This document shows, piece after piece, positions 17,051 to 26,713 of a stretch of DNA of 64,000 nucleotides. Made by a program: the position numbers and the translations under genes. The stretch lies in contig JADJXR010000001.1 of the NCBI GenBank assembly GCA_016710285.1, forward strand, positions 1,674,001 to 1,738,000, read 5' to 3'. Positions within the stretch are counted from its first letter, which is position 1. Each line of letters begins with the position of its first letter. Source of the stretch: Chlorobiota bacterium (GTDB taxonomy: Bacteria; Bacteroidota; Ignavibacteria; OLB7). A model generated the notes under the pieces. It did not search any database. It was not told where the DNA came from and saw only the letters and a list, made by a program, of their open reading frames with translations.

Positions 17051-18007
17051 ATGGGAACAGCCTTTATCTACCATCCCCGATACCTGCTCCACAACGCCGG
17101 CATCCCCCACCCCGAACGTCCCGACCGGCTGCGGGCAATTGTGGAGCGGCTGAAAGAATCGGGAGTGTGGGACCAACTCCACCATATCCAGCCGCAACCG
17201 GCGGAGCGTGGCTGGGTTGAGCTGATCCACCCACCGGAGTATATCGCCGCGATTGAACTGGCGGCGCGTTCGGCTCCGGCATTTCTGGACCCCGACACCC
17301 CGGTCGGCCAGGAATCGTTTGACGTTGCGTTGCTGGCGGTTGGCGGCGCGATTGCCGCTTGCGATGCGGTGATTTCTGGCAAGTGCCACAATGCCTTTGC
17401 TGCGGTCCGTCCGCCGGGCCACCACGCCGAACGCGCAACGGCGATGGGGTTCTGCTTGTTCAACAACGTGGCGATTGCGTCGCGGTATCTGCAACAACAT
17501 CATGGCTTGGCGCGGGTGGCAATTCTGGATTGGGACGTTCATCACGGAAACGGAACCCAGCATATCCTGGAAGATGATCCCAGCATTTTCTACATCAGTA
17601 TCCACCAGCACCCACTCTACCCGGGAACAGGGCTTCGCACCGAACGGGGAACCGGGCGCGGGGTCGGAACCACGCTCAACATCCCCATTCCTGGTGGTTG
17701 CGGCGATAGCGATTATGCCGTAGCATTGAACGAGGTTGAGGAAGCACTTAACCGTTTCCAGCCGGAGTTCCTGCTGGTTTCCGCCGGGTTCGATGCCCAT
17801 TACCGCGACCCGCTGGCCTCCATGCAACTGACCGCCGATGGCTTCCAGCATCTGGCAAAAAGGGTTGTTCAGCTGGCCCAACTCCACTGCCAGAATCGCT
17901 TGGTGATGGTGTTGGAAGGGGGATATGATTTGACAGGCCTATCCACCAGCGTCCAGGCTTGTTTGCAGGAAATGCTGGCGGTTGCGGGGAATGTTGCCCT
18001 CTCTTAA
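17051..18007 (+). CDS. Histone deacetylase/AcuC/acetylpolyamine amidohydrolase-family hydrolase
   Basis: 318 aa, single arginase-deacetylase-fold domain. Zn-dependent amide hydrolase motifs are present: active-site His pair in AVRPPGHHAER, zinc-ligand Asp and His in ILDWDVHHGNGTQ, second zinc Asp in SAGFDAH, and C-terminal LEGGYD. In bacteria these enzymes deacetylate polyamines, proteins or small amides; which substrate applies here cannot be read from sequence. No signal peptide, so cytoplasmic. It probably shares a transcript with serS. The region downstream carries DnaA-box-like sites. Confidence 0.9.
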   Translation: MGTAFIYHPRYLLHNAGIPHPERPDRLRAIVERLKESGVWDQLHHIQPQPAERGWVELIHPPEYIAAIELAARSAPAFLDPDTPVGQESFDVALLAVGGAIAACDAVISGKCHNAFAAVRPPGHHAERATAMGFCLFNNVAIASRYLQQHHGLARVAILDWDVHHGNGTQHILEDDPSIFYISIHQHPLYPGTGLRTERGTGRGVGTTLNIPIPGGCGDSDYAVALNEVEEALNRFQPEFLLVSAGFDAHYRDPLASMQLTADGFQHLAKRVVQLAQLHCQNRLVMVLEGGYDLTGLSTSVQACLQEMLAVAGNVALS

Positions 18008-18016
18008 CAGAAAGAA

Positions 18017-18054
18017 TGTGGATTACAAGGGGAGTTATCCACATCTTTTCCACA
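18017..18054. other. Three DnaA-box-like sites
   Basis: Within 38 bp are TGTGGATTA (18017-18025, one mismatch), a perfect TTATCCACA (18035-18043) and TTTTCCACA (18046-18054, fits TTWTNCACA). They lie in the 185-bp space between the HDAC-family gene and the OmpA/PD40 gene. They could be an origin-proximal titration site, part of a second candidate origin, or DnaA control of the downstream gene. Confidence 0.5.
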
Positions 18055-18192
18055 AATGGGAATAACTTTCAGTCTGAAACCTCTTCCTGCTCACAGAATA
18101 TCCAGGGCGTATCCCCTGCCTACCGTTGGGGAAGGGGATGACACAGACCAATCGGTGGTTCGTCTGAACCGCACGAACCATGTTCTTCGCTT

Positions 18193-20751
18193 ATGATGCT
18201 TTTACGTTCTTTCCTTTCCGCTATCAGCGTTCTTCTGATAACCGCCGTATTGGCCACCGCCCAGCCGCGCCCCGTGTTGGTGGTGATGACGCAAGGCACA
18301 GGCCTTACCACCCAAGTCTGGAACGCAACCGCCACGCCCCCCACCTTCCTTCAGCGGCAGAACGAAGCCGGGGCATATCTAACATTGCTTACGGGAATGC
18401 AAGGCTCGTGGCTTAGCGTCCTCTCGTTCGGAAGCCAGTTCGTTGGACCGCAGCAAGTTCGGATGTCGCCGGAGCCGTCGGGGTTGGGGATGCCAGGGTT
18501 GTGGGCGCAGGGGTACAGCATCACCGATATCGGTTGGTCCCAGAAAAACTGGGCAGTGGTGGCCAGCAGTGCGGTGGGGTATGGCGAGCAGACGGTGCTT
18601 GCAGCAGCAACCTTCCCCGAAGCGGAGATTAAAGCAAAGTTGAGCCAGGGATTTGCCGTCACCTCAATCACCCATGGCGACACCCTTTGGGCCGCCGTCC
18701 TTACCCGCAACACCCCCTTCACCAGCCAGATATTTATCACCAGCGTCGGCGATTTTCCCGATGCCGAAATCCAGCAGCGGATGCAAGAAGGATACCGCAT
18801 CACCGATGCCGGATTTGGCGGCGGTAAATGGGTGATCGTCCTTTCGCAAGGGGGGGATTATGGGCGCCAGGTATATCAAGTGGATAGCAGCTGGAGCGAA
18901 GAAGAGACCACGAAGTTCATCAACAGCTACTGGAGCCGTGGGTTCAGCATCACCACTATTGTCAACACCACGCTTTGGCCGTCGTTCGGTTCGGGGAACA
19001 ACCAGGGGATTCAGGTGCATCTAACCCAGCAAGCCACCCCGGCGGAGGTTGGTTGGTACGACTCCTTCATCCGCGTTAATGCTCCGTCGGAGGATGCCTT
19101 CCTTGCTGTGCAAAGGCTTGCCGGGATGTATGTGGAGCAAAAGCAGTGGAAGCAAGCCGCTGATGTTTATCGGAAGTATCAGCATCTGTTCCCCGCAATG
19201 AGCGACCGGTTCAACCGCTCCGTCCAAATCTTGGAATCGCCGGAAGAAGACTCTAAAATCCAAGATGCCGGGCTTGGGGTGAACACCCAACGCGGCGGCG
19301 AGTACGTTCCGGTCCCCACCGCCGATGGCAATGGATTGTTCTTCACCGGAAGGGAACGCCCCGATGGAGTTGGCGGTGAGGATATCTACTTTTCCACATT
19401 GCAAAACGGAGTGTGGGGAAAAGCTCAGTTGGTGAAAGAACTCAGCACCGGGAACAGTGAAGCCACCACAGCGGTTTCCGCCGACGCTAACCAGTTGGTG
19501 GTGTTCAGCGCAAGCGCGCCGCAACGCTTTGGCGGCGGCGACCTGTACCTGACCGAGCGCACCCCGAACGGCTGGGGGCCGCTGCAACTTCTTCCCAAAC
19601 CAATCAACAGCGAGTTTTGGGACAGCGACGGGATGATTACCAGCGACGGCAACGCCATCCTGTTCACCTCCGAACGCCCGGGCGGCGTTGGCCAGTTCCA
19701 GCCGAAGGATCGCTATTTCCACGGGGAGACGTGGGGGAACACCGACATCTACGTCTGCCTGAAAACCGCAACCGGATGGAGCAACCCCATCAACCTTGGC
19801 CCGACGATTAACACCCCCTTTGCCGAACGGACCCCCTTCCTTCACCCCGACGGAAAGACCCTCTATTTCAGCACATCAGGGAGGGAAGGGTTCGGCACGT
19901 TGGATGTGTTCAAAACCACGCGGCTTCGGGAAGATTCTTGGACCGAATGGAGCCCGCCGGTGCATCTTGGAAAATCGTTCAACACCATCGGCTCCGATTG
20001 GGGCTACAAAGTAACCACCGATGGCCAGCAAGCCTTCTTCGCCGCCGGGAACACCATCGGGACATCAACATCGGAAGATATTTTTTGGATACCGCTTCCA
20101 AAAACCTTGCGGCCCGACCCCGTTGCCACCATCCGTGGCGTTGTCACGGACCCCGCAGGGAAGCCGTTGATTGCCGACATTAAGTGGGAAGATTTGGGGG
20201 CGCGGAAAGCGATTGGCCAACTAAAAACCGACCCGCAGAACGGTGTCTACTTTATCACCGTTCCGCTGGGGAAAAACTACGGCTACTATGCCGAGAAAAA
20301 AGGCTACTACCCGGTAACGAACAACGTTGACCTGCGGAAAACAAAGGAGGCCGTGAACCTGACCGTCAACATCACCCTTGTTCCCATCAAGGAGGTTGCC
20401 GAGGAAGGAATGGCCGTGCGGATCAACAACGTCTTTTTCGACACCGACAAATCCGACCTGAAACCGGAATCCCGCGTGGAGCTGGATCGCCTTGCCGAGC
20501 TGATTAAAAGCTATCCAAAAGCCCGGGTGGAGATTGCTGGCTACACCGATAACGTTGCCGGCGATGCCTACAACCAGCAGCTGTCGCAGCGGCGCGCGCA
20601 AGCCGTTGTTGACTATCTGATCTCCGCCGGAATTGAGCGCACACGGCTGGTCCCGAAAGGGAACGGCGAGAAGAACCCGGTGGCATCGAACGACACCGAT
20701 GAGGGCCGCTCGCTCAATCGCCGGGTGGAGTTCCGGTTCTTGAAAAAGTAA
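18193..20751 (+). CDS. PD40/TPR/OmpA-domain outer-membrane protein
   Basis: 852 aa with a signal peptide (~1-22, ending ATAQ). Residues ~25-275 contain repeated units of the pattern W-x-V-x-x-x ... FP-x-A-E-I ... G(Y/F)-x-IT, resembling the DUF7477-type repeats seen in some bacterial kinases. A TPR-like helical stretch covers ~285-345. WD40-like PD40 beta-propeller repeats follow at ~360-630 (FFTGRERPDG, LFTSERPGGVG, LYFSTSGREGFG). Then come a carboxypeptidase-regulatory-like domain (GVVTDPAGKPLIADI) and a C-terminal OmpA peptidoglycan-binding domain (NNVFFDTDKSDLKPES, LNRRVEFRF). This architecture is typical of Bacteroidota envelope or gliding/T9SS-linked proteins. The precise role is unknown. 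Confidence 0.85.
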   Translation: MMLLRSFLSAISVLLITAVLATAQPRPVLVVMTQGTGLTTQVWNATATPPTFLQRQNEAGAYLTLLTGMQGSWLSVLSFGSQFVGPQQVRMSPEPSGLGMPGLWAQGYSITDIGWSQKNWAVVASSAVGYGEQTVLAAATFPEAEIKAKLSQGFAVTSITHGDTLWAAVLTRNTPFTSQIFITSVGDFPDAEIQQRMQEGYRITDAGFGGGKWVIVLSQGGDYGRQVYQVDSSWSEEETTKFINSYWSRGFSITTIVNTTLWPSFGSGNNQGIQVHLTQQATPAEVGWYDSFIRVNAPSEDAFLAVQRLAGMYVEQKQWKQAADVYRKYQHLFPAMSDRFNRSVQILESPEEDSKIQDAGLGVNTQRGGEYVPVPTADGNGLFFTGRERPDGVGGEDIYFSTLQNGVWGKAQLVKELSTGNSEATTAVSADANQLVVFSASAPQRFGGGDLYLTERTPNGWGPLQLLPKPINSEFWDSDGMITSDGNAILFTSERPGGVGQFQPKDRYFHGETWGNTDIYVCLKTATGWSNPINLGPTINTPFAERTPFLHPDGKTLYFSTSGREGFGTLDVFKTTRLREDSWTEWSPPVHLGKSFNTIGSDWGYKVTTDGQQAFFAAGNTIGTSTSEDIFWIPLPKTLRPDPVATIRGVVTDPAGKPLIADIKWEDLGARKAIGQLKTDPQNGVYFITVPLGKNYGYYAEKKGYYPVTNNVDLRKTKEAVNLTVNITLVPIKEVAEEGMAVRINNVFFDTDKSDLKPESRVELDRLAELIKSYPKARVEIAGYTDNVAGDAYNQQLSQRRAQAVVDYLISAGIERTRLVPKGNGEKNPVASNDTDEGRSLNRRVEFRFLKK

Positions 20752-20785
20752 GCCACCGAAGCAGCCCCCCCATTGGCCACAAGCA

Positions 20786-20824
20786 AACGGCTCCGGCAAC
20801 ATTGTTTGCCGGAGCCGTTGTTGT
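20786..20824 (+). terminator. Probable terminator after the PD40/OmpA gene
   Basis: A 14-bp perfect stem (AACGGCTCCGGCAA at 20786-20799 with its complement at 20806-20819) is followed by a weak T-containing tract, 35 bp after the stop. Confidence 0.65.
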
Positions 20825-20993
20825 TCAAAGGGTTGAAAAGGGTTGGAATGGGTGCTGCAGGAATAATCAAAAAGCGGCAGGGAATAGTTGGTGGCGGGGA
20901 ATGCCGCCAATCCACTAACCAGTTTAACTCGTTCGTTTACGCAGTGGCGCGTTGCCGGGGCTGCGCACCGAACAACCATACCAAACTACCATG

Positions 20994-21531
20994 ATGCGCA
21001 TTACCGAGATCATCCTCTCTATCCTTCTTCTCACCGCCGTTGGGTGCGGCAATGCCGAACGCACGCAAGGGAGCAGCATCGCGCCGCCAACGGGCCAAAC
21101 CGCACAGCCGGACACCGCCAAGCAAACCGCCCAGCCGGTTCAGAAAGTGGTGAGAAGCGATGAAGAGTGGAAGAAGAGTTTGACCGAGGAGCAATATTTC
21201 GTTCTTCGGCAAAAAGGGACCGAGCCGCCGTTCCGCAACAAGTATTGGGATAACCACGACTCCGGCGTGTTCCGGTGCGCGGGGTGCGGGTTGGAGTTGT
21301 TCAGCAGCGCGACCAAGTTCAACTCCGGAACGGGGTGGCCAAGTTTCTATCAGCCAATCACGCCGACGGCCGTTGCCAATCACGCCGACGGCAGCCACGG
21401 CATGGTCCGCACCGAAGTGGTGTGCGCGCGCTGCGGCGGCCACCCTGGGCCACGTCTTCGACGACGGCCCCCAGCCCACAGGGCTTCGCTACTGCATCAA
21501 CTCCGCCGCGCTCGAATTCGCCAAACAGTAA
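20994..21531 (+). pseudogene. msrB: Peptide-methionine (R)-S-oxide reductase lipoprotein, frameshifted
   Basis: The start is one of two adjacent ATG codons (20991, 20994). The N-terminus is a lipoprotein signal with lipobox AVGC. The MsrB domain then reads SDEEWKKSLTEEQYFVLRQK, zinc site CAGCGLELFSS, SGTGWPSFYQPI. At 21443-21445 the CCC run contains one extra C relative to the expected GGHLGHVFDDGP, and the frame is lost. Reading resumes in the +1 frame from 21445 through the catalytic-Cys segment LRYCINSAALEFAKQ to TAA at 21529-21531. So the gene is complete apart from one inserted base. As written, the product lacks its catalytic cysteine. A sequencing error in a C-run is a real alternative. 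Confidence 0.85.
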
Positions 21532-21550
21532 AGCAAGGGGAAGAAAGAAT

Positions 21551-21587
21551 CCAGCCGCCACAGAAGGGAAAATTCTGCGGCGGCTGG
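21551..21587. terminator. Stem-loop between convergent genes
   Basis: A 13-bp stem with one mismatch (21551-21563 with 21575-21587) lies between the msrB remnant and the convergent gene ending at 21621. A T-rich tract follows on the plus strand. It is probably a shared terminator. Confidence 0.6.
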
Positions 21588-21620
21588 TGTGTTGTTGATT
21601 GCTTTTCTACTCACCTCCGC

Positions 21621-24600
21621 TTACCGCGCCAGCACCAATTTCTGGACCACGCGGCGTTGGTCAAGCATCAACTCTATCAGATAGGTCCCTGGCTGCAAAC
21701 CGCTTCCATCGAACTCCACCGCGTAGCGGCCTACCTCCATCCATTGCTCCGGAACTACCTCCGCCACCGGACGACCCAACGGGTCGAACACCCGCACCGC
21801 TGCGGTGCCAGAAACCGGAATGCTGAACCGCACTTCCGTCGTCGCCGTGAATGGGTTCGGCTGCGCGGAGATGCGTGCTTCGGCACTGCTGGCCGCGCCT
21901 TCACGACGGACCTTCCCGAAGCCACCATCCTCCATCCATCCGTGAAGGTCCACCACCGGATACCTCGGTGCTCCATTCGGATTCCACACCACTGCCGGAA
22001 TGTTCATCGTGTCGAGCCGCAGCCGCAGGTAGTAGCTCCCTGAAAGAAGATCCAGCACCGAGTCTCCAGACCGCCCATGCTGCGGCGCGGCCATCGTCAC
22101 CGATCCCGAATCCACCACTGCCACCACCGTGTCGGCCACCGCATCCATTAACTCCAGACGCAACCGAACTCGTGATAGGTTCAGCGTATCAATCACACCG
22201 CTAAACTCTCCGCGCAAGGAGAACCCAATCGCAACGCTGTCGTGCGCTTGGAACGCCCCGGTGCGGAACAGCACCGGAACCTGCGGCAAGCTGTCCAACT
22301 CCATGTGCTCGTAGCTTGGCAGTGCCGCAAGGTGCAACGGCACCGACACGCTGTCGGTAGCATACCAGAGATCGAACAACGAAGCATGGAACGCACTTTG
22401 CGAAGAATCATCCACACTGAAAGCAAGGCTGCGACCATGGGCAAGGTATCCGCTGGGACGGGTTCGGGCAAAGAACTGCCGCGTGGTCCGAAGCACCGTC
22501 CCGCCAGTGCCCGATTGGTAGAGAACCGCCTCGCGTGTGGCTTGGTGCTGCGGTGCGCAGGAGGCTTGTGGATAGGTCCCACCGTAGGTGTACAGCGCAT
22601 CTTTTTTTCGTGCAGAGTCAAGCGGTTCGGTGTAGCGTGCGGTGGTTTGGCGCATTCCTGATCTGTTAGGAGTGGTGTAGGCAATGGAGAAGAAGGCAAC
22701 GGGGCTGGTGGAGACCGCTGCGGTCAGGTCGTTCAAGGAGCCGACGGTTGCGTTCAAGCCATGCTTATACACCCAATCGGAGGGGCGGGAAGAGGTGCTA
22801 TTGTATTGCACCAAGTTAAAGGCTCCCCACAGCCACGACTTCTCTTGCGGATCGGTGTAAATGCTTCGCATTCGTAGCACATAGAACAGGTCCCATGCTG
22901 TCGAGTATTGTTGGCTAGTATTGATAGTAAACAGGGGTAGATTTTTTTGTTCTAGCGATTGGAAGGTGACCATCTCCTGAAGGCGGCCATAGATGTCCTG
23001 GGTTTGGTCAATGCAGGGATTGCGGTAATCGTTGAAGCCGATGGTGTAGCCATCAATTGCCACCGGTCCGTTGGCATTGTTGGCAAAGCGGAAGTTGCGA
23101 TAGCTCTGCGCCAAAGCTGGTGCGCCACCAACCCCGGGAACCTGCTTCAGCCGTGCGTAGCGAATCTCATAGTTTAATGCAATGGTATCGCCACTATAAG
23201 CATCTTTATAATCAACCCGTCGGCTATGAACTTGCTGCCAAACGATGCCACAACTGGAATCTCCTGATCCTTCGTGAGCAAACGCTGGAACTGAAGGATA
23301 GAGTGAGTATCCATAGCCACCTTGCTCACCGTTATGCAGTGAGATGCTGTCGTAGCCGGAGTAGGCTCCGGTGATCGGCCAGAGCAACCCCGGTGTGTAT
23401 TTCCGCACGCGGGCAACAATCCCGGCTGTCGCAGAGCTGTACACGAAAAAGTAGCCATTGGATGTGCGGCAGACGACGGGAGTTCCCCAGACGTTGCGGA
23501 CATCGTTGCAGGCCACCTTGTTGGGATCGGTTGGGTGATAGTAGGCAACGCGCTCGATGTTCCCAAAGGACCGCGTGCCCAACGACCCAATGCCAATATC
23601 GCGAGCATAGACGGCGCGAACAACGTTGCTGTTGGTGTCGCGGACGTGAGCGGTCCATGTGACGGTGACGACGGTGAAGGCTCCGTTGAGTCCGGTTCGG
23701 CGGACGGTGAGTGCGGGGTGGAGGTTGTCGGTCAAGAAGTTGCAGGGATCGTCGTAATCCACGGAGTCCTCGATCGGTTCCCAAAGGATGGTCCCGGTTG
23801 TGTCCACCGGCAAGGAGCGGCGCAGGAAGACGAAGCTGCTGGAGATTGGCTGTGGGGTCATGTTGGGGCAGTTGACCCAACGGGTGGTGTCCTTGGTATA
23901 CACGCAGTAGTACCGCCCGTTCACATAGACCATTTTGTGTTGGTTGTTGGTCTGGAGTTTGCCGGCAATGAGGCTTTCATCGGGTTGTTTATAGACGATC
24001 TCCAGCAACGCCGCGCCCCCGGGTCGGAGTGCTATCTCGGCATAGCCGTCGGCAGGAATTGTCACCGAGGTGGGTGTTCGCTGCGTGCTTGTTCCTGCTA
24101 ACGGGGTCAGGTCAGGAGCATACTCCCGAACATGGATGAATTCATACTGGGCAAAGTCCTTCCGCAGCAAATTGAACTTCAGACGGATGCGGCGGTTCTC
24201 GGCTAAGGAGTCCATCAGTTGGCCGCGTGCGCTGGTTGGCGAGATGTCGGCGGGACGCTCGAACATCCGGCGGTTGACAACCACAACGTAGTGGGTGTCC
24301 TTCTTCGGGTCCGGCTGGCTGCTGGTTTGCCCGGTAAGTTTGTCGAAGAACCCAACCTCCACAAACGTCCGGTGGGTCGAGTCGGGGATGGTGTCGTTGA
24401 GTTTGTACGACTTGACCTCGGTGATGATTTCACTGCTTGGCAACGGGCGTGTGATGCTGTCGGCTGGTTCCTCGCTTCCGGGCCACGGAGCCGAGGCATC
24501 AGCGCTGTATGCATTTCTCCACGTAAGGTACATTAGCCGTCCACCGATGGTGTCGAACCAATTTTTGTTCAGCCATTGGATCTCGGTCATGATATTGTGG

Positions 24601-25808
24601 CGACCAACGTACAGGCCCGGAACCAGTAAGTAGCCACCGGTGTTGATCGGGATCGTATCATCGAAGTTATCCTGGAATCCGAACAGATCGTCGCATTTGC
24701 GGTTGCCGATGCAACACTGTTGAAAGCGTGCGCCGCTATCAAGATTGTACAGCTTACAATCCCCAAAATTCCACCACGTAATCCCTTTTGCATTCCACGC
24801 AAGGCCCAGGTTGGCCATTGCGCGAAGCTCGGCAGCTTCGGGAACATGGCTCATGATCGTGTCCATCAACGTGTCTTCAGGGGTGAGTGGTTTGTTCTTC
24901 CGGAAGTCCATGCTGCGAATGGTCCCGACATACTGCACCATCCGAATCCGACGGTCGCGACAGATCAACGCTCCTTGCGAAAGATGCGACAACGCGTTCC
25001 CCGAAAATGGAAACTGGTCATCGCCAGGAAGCTGCCACGCAAAGGCACGCCCCAACATCATCCGCTGGATGCTCGATTCATAGTTCTCAATTCCCGTGTC
25101 CGAAACGTTCGTCTCGGGAATGGTGAACCGCCCTCCGTTGTGCTCGCCGATTGCTGGGACCGCCTCGTGCGGGACCGTGAAGAGATTCGACATCGGCTTC
25201 CACGTGGTGAAGTTTCCGAACATCGAATCAACGTCGAAAGGGTTGTTGAAGTAGGTCTCGATGGTGTGTTCGCGCTGGTCGCTCATCTCATACCAATGGG
25301 CGTTGGGGTTATCCTTGACGTTTATGGCCGCAACGCTGTCGCTGGCCGTAGCGTGTGGGGCCTTGTTGAAGGTCTCACGAATCAGCCGGTCCATGGCGAT
25401 GTAGCCGGCGTAGGCACTGGGGTGGTTTTCGTGCCCGACCTCCAAGCGGAAGATAGCGGGATGGAGCGGTGCGGTTGGCGCAGCGGTTGGGGAGCCTTGC
25501 AGGATGCGCCGTGCCTCGCGGATCAGGCTGTCGCGGAAGGTGATGCTGTTTTGGGACTTGCCCAGCACAAGCTCGCCCAGTGAATCGCGGAAGGCGACGG
25601 AGCGGAGAGCAGCTTTTTCGGCACCGGTCCAATAGACGCGAATGTCAAGGGCTTGCTCACGCCCGCTGGGTTGGCTTGGGTGCAGCGGACCTGGGCCGTT
25701 ATCGTGTGGCCTCCAGTAAAGGTCTGTCCGGTGGGAAATCTCGCGGTAGCGTTGCCGAGGGAATGTGTCAGCCAAGAGCTCTCCCCGAGTGACGGCGAAG
25801 CTATCCAC
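21621..25808 (-). CDS. X1: large T9SS-secreted protein, C-terminal part (frameshift-separated)
   Basis: About 1395 aa in this frame, the larger part of a gene whose N-terminus is in another frame (25523-26590). Near its start it shares a family signature with two paralogues in the array (KAALRSVAFRDSLGELV here; KVALRSVAIRDSI at 30636-31913; RIGLHSIGFRDSL at 37577-38611). The next ~350 residues contain W-rich motifs (LGLAWNAKGITWWNFGDC) reminiscent of a TIM-barrel glycoside-hydrolase core, but no specific GH family can be named. The middle is beta-rich. The last ~80 residues are a T9SS type A sorting domain (QPNPFTATTEVRFSIP ... PGTYLIELML). A single missing base near 25820 explains the split. 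Confidence 0.75.
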   Translation of the reverse strand: MDSFAVTRGELLADTFPRQRYREISHRTDLYWRPHDNGPGPLHPSQPSGREQALDIRVYWTGAEKAALRSVAFRDSLGELVLGKSQNSITFRDSLIREARRILQGSPTAAPTAPLHPAIFRLEVGHENHPSAYAGYIAMDRLIRETFNKAPHATASDSVAAINVKDNPNAHWYEMSDQREHTIETYFNNPFDVDSMFGNFTTWKPMSNLFTVPHEAVPAIGEHNGGRFTIPETNVSDTGIENYESSIQRMMLGRAFAWQLPGDDQFPFSGNALSHLSQGALICRDRRIRMVQYVGTIRSMDFRKNKPLTPEDTLMDTIMSHVPEAAELRAMANLGLAWNAKGITWWNFGDCKLYNLDSGARFQQCCIGNRKCDDLFGFQDNFDDTIPINTGGYLLVPGLYVGRHNIMTEIQWLNKNWFDTIGGRLMYLTWRNAYSADASAPWPGSEEPADSITRPLPSSEIITEVKSYKLNDTIPDSTHRTFVEVGFFDKLTGQTSSQPDPKKDTHYVVVVNRRMFERPADISPTSARGQLMDSLAENRRIRLKFNLLRKDFAQYEFIHVREYAPDLTPLAGTSTQRTPTSVTIPADGYAEIALRPGGAALLEIVYKQPDESLIAGKLQTNNQHKMVYVNGRYYCVYTKDTTRWVNCPNMTPQPISSSFVFLRRSLPVDTTGTILWEPIEDSVDYDDPCNFLTDNLHPALTVRRTGLNGAFTVVTVTWTAHVRDTNSNVVRAVYARDIGIGSLGTRSFGNIERVAYYHPTDPNKVACNDVRNVWGTPVVCRTSNGYFFVYSSATAGIVARVRKYTPGLLWPITGAYSGYDSISLHNGEQGGYGYSLYPSVPAFAHEGSGDSSCGIVWQQVHSRRVDYKDAYSGDTIALNYEIRYARLKQVPGVGGAPALAQSYRNFRFANNANGPVAIDGYTIGFNDYRNPCIDQTQDIYGRLQEMVTFQSLEQKNLPLFTINTSQQYSTAWDLFYVLRMRSIYTDPQEKSWLWGAFNLVQYNSTSSRPSDWVYKHGLNATVGSLNDLTAAVSTSPVAFFSIAYTTPNRSGMRQTTARYTEPLDSARKKDALYTYGGTYPQASCAPQHQATREAVLYQSGTGGTVLRTTRQFFARTRPSGYLAHGRSLAFSVDDSSQSAFHASLFDLWYATDSVSVPLHLAALPSYEHMELDSLPQVPVLFRTGAFQAHDSVAIGFSLRGEFSGVIDTLNLSRVRLRLELMDAVADTVVAVVDSGSVTMAAPQHGRSGDSVLDLLSGSYYLRLRLDTMNIPAVVWNPNGAPRYPVVDLHGWMEDGGFGKVRREGAASSAEARISAQPNPFTATTEVRFSIPVSGTAAVRVFDPLGRPVAEVVPEQWMEVGRYAVEFDGSGLQPGTYLIELMLDQRRVVQKLVLAR

Positions 25809-26590
25809 AAGGATATCAAGGCCGGAAATTCCGGCTGAGTCAACGGTACGGTAAGGTTGTCGCGTAGATAGTGGTCGCTTGGCCCCAGCTGATGATAGAC
25901 TGCCACACGGAAGACCACTGCCGCATTATTGTTGCTGCTGTTTAATGAGTCAAAGAGATGTCCGGTCAGGACAATGTACGCGCATCGTGAAGGGTCTTCT
26001 TTGGTGTGCTGTTCGGCCAAGAGCTTCTTGTTTTTCTGGAACGTTCGCGCACTGAGGCTTGCCGCGTTGATGGCGATCGTTGAGGCGATCTCTCCAAGAT
26101 CACTGCTGAGGCTATACACTTGCTCCCGGACTTTCCTTTCACTGAAGTTCGTATCAGTTGTTCCTTTCGACTTCACAAGGAATTTCGATGGCCAGAGGGT
26201 GGCTTGGACGCTGTCGAAGGGATAGAAGACAACCTCCCGACCAAAGCCCGCAAGGAATGCTTGCGGAGGACCAATCGGGAAAAACCGTCGTCCGGTGTGC
26301 CACCATTGGTCGGAGGTGTCAAGTAACACCCCCAAGGGATTGCTTGGCAGGGGTGGGAAGAGGTTTCCAAGGATCGGGATGGTAACTCCCATGGAATCCA
26401 TGAATGGCCAGATGGCATCGGGATCGCTGTGGGAAGGACTCTCGTAGCCACCAATCCAATACTCGTACTGGCCGATGTTGTAGGCAGGCTTGATCGGCTG
26501 TGCGGTGGCGTTTGCGCAGGCAAGCAGGAGCATGGCAATGGATAGGAGTGCCGCGCTTGCTGTGGTTGTTCTGAGCGTCGTCGTCGTCAT
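25523..26590 (-). CDS. X1: N-terminal part with signal peptide (frameshift-separated)
   Basis: 355 aa as an open frame, of which residues ~1-257 are genuine gene and the rest is out-of-frame tail. The signal peptide ends ACANATAQ. The mature part starts YNIGQYEYWIGGY with FMDSMGVTIPILGN, matching the first strand-helix of paralogue X2 (FLIGSYKY, LWDFYASLGISTVIL). VFYPFDSVQ and the YIVLTGHLFDS block are also shared. At 25820-25821 one G of an expected GGG run (plus strand) appears to be missing. Restoring it joins PEFPA to LDILVDSFAVTRGELLAD of the larger frame and restores alignment to X2. The intact protein would be about 1650 aa. Confidence 0.75.
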   Translation of the reverse strand: MTTTTLRTTTASAALLSIAMLLLACANATAQPIKPAYNIGQYEYWIGGYESPSHSDPDAIWPFMDSMGVTIPILGNLFPPLPSNPLGVLLDTSDQWWHTGRRFFPIGPPQAFLAGFGREVVFYPFDSVQATLWPSKFLVKSKGTTDTNFSERKVREQVYSLSSDLGEIASTIAINAASLSARTFQKNKKLLAEQHTKEDPSRCAYIVLTGHLFDSLNSSNNNAAVVFRVAVYHQLGPSDHYLRDNLTVPLTQPEFPALISLWIASPSLGESSWLTHSLGNATARFPTGQTFTGGHTITAQVRCTQANPAGVSKPLTFASIGPVPKKLLSAPSPSAIHWASLCWASPKTASPSATA

Positions 26591-26713
26591 GGTCGGAGTC
26601 TCCTATGAAGAAGAGGATTATCGTCGTGCTCCCGCTCGCGACGAAGGGAGGGATAGTGGTGCGGGAGTAGTTATGGCTGCATCAAGATCATCGTTGTTTG
26701 TTAGAGTTACTTG

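Noticed and set aside
25523..25800. C-terminal tail of the X1 N-terminal frame as real protein
   Set aside because: The tail has no similarity to paralogues, while the other frame over the same DNA aligns with X2. It is an out-of-frame read-through after a frameshift.
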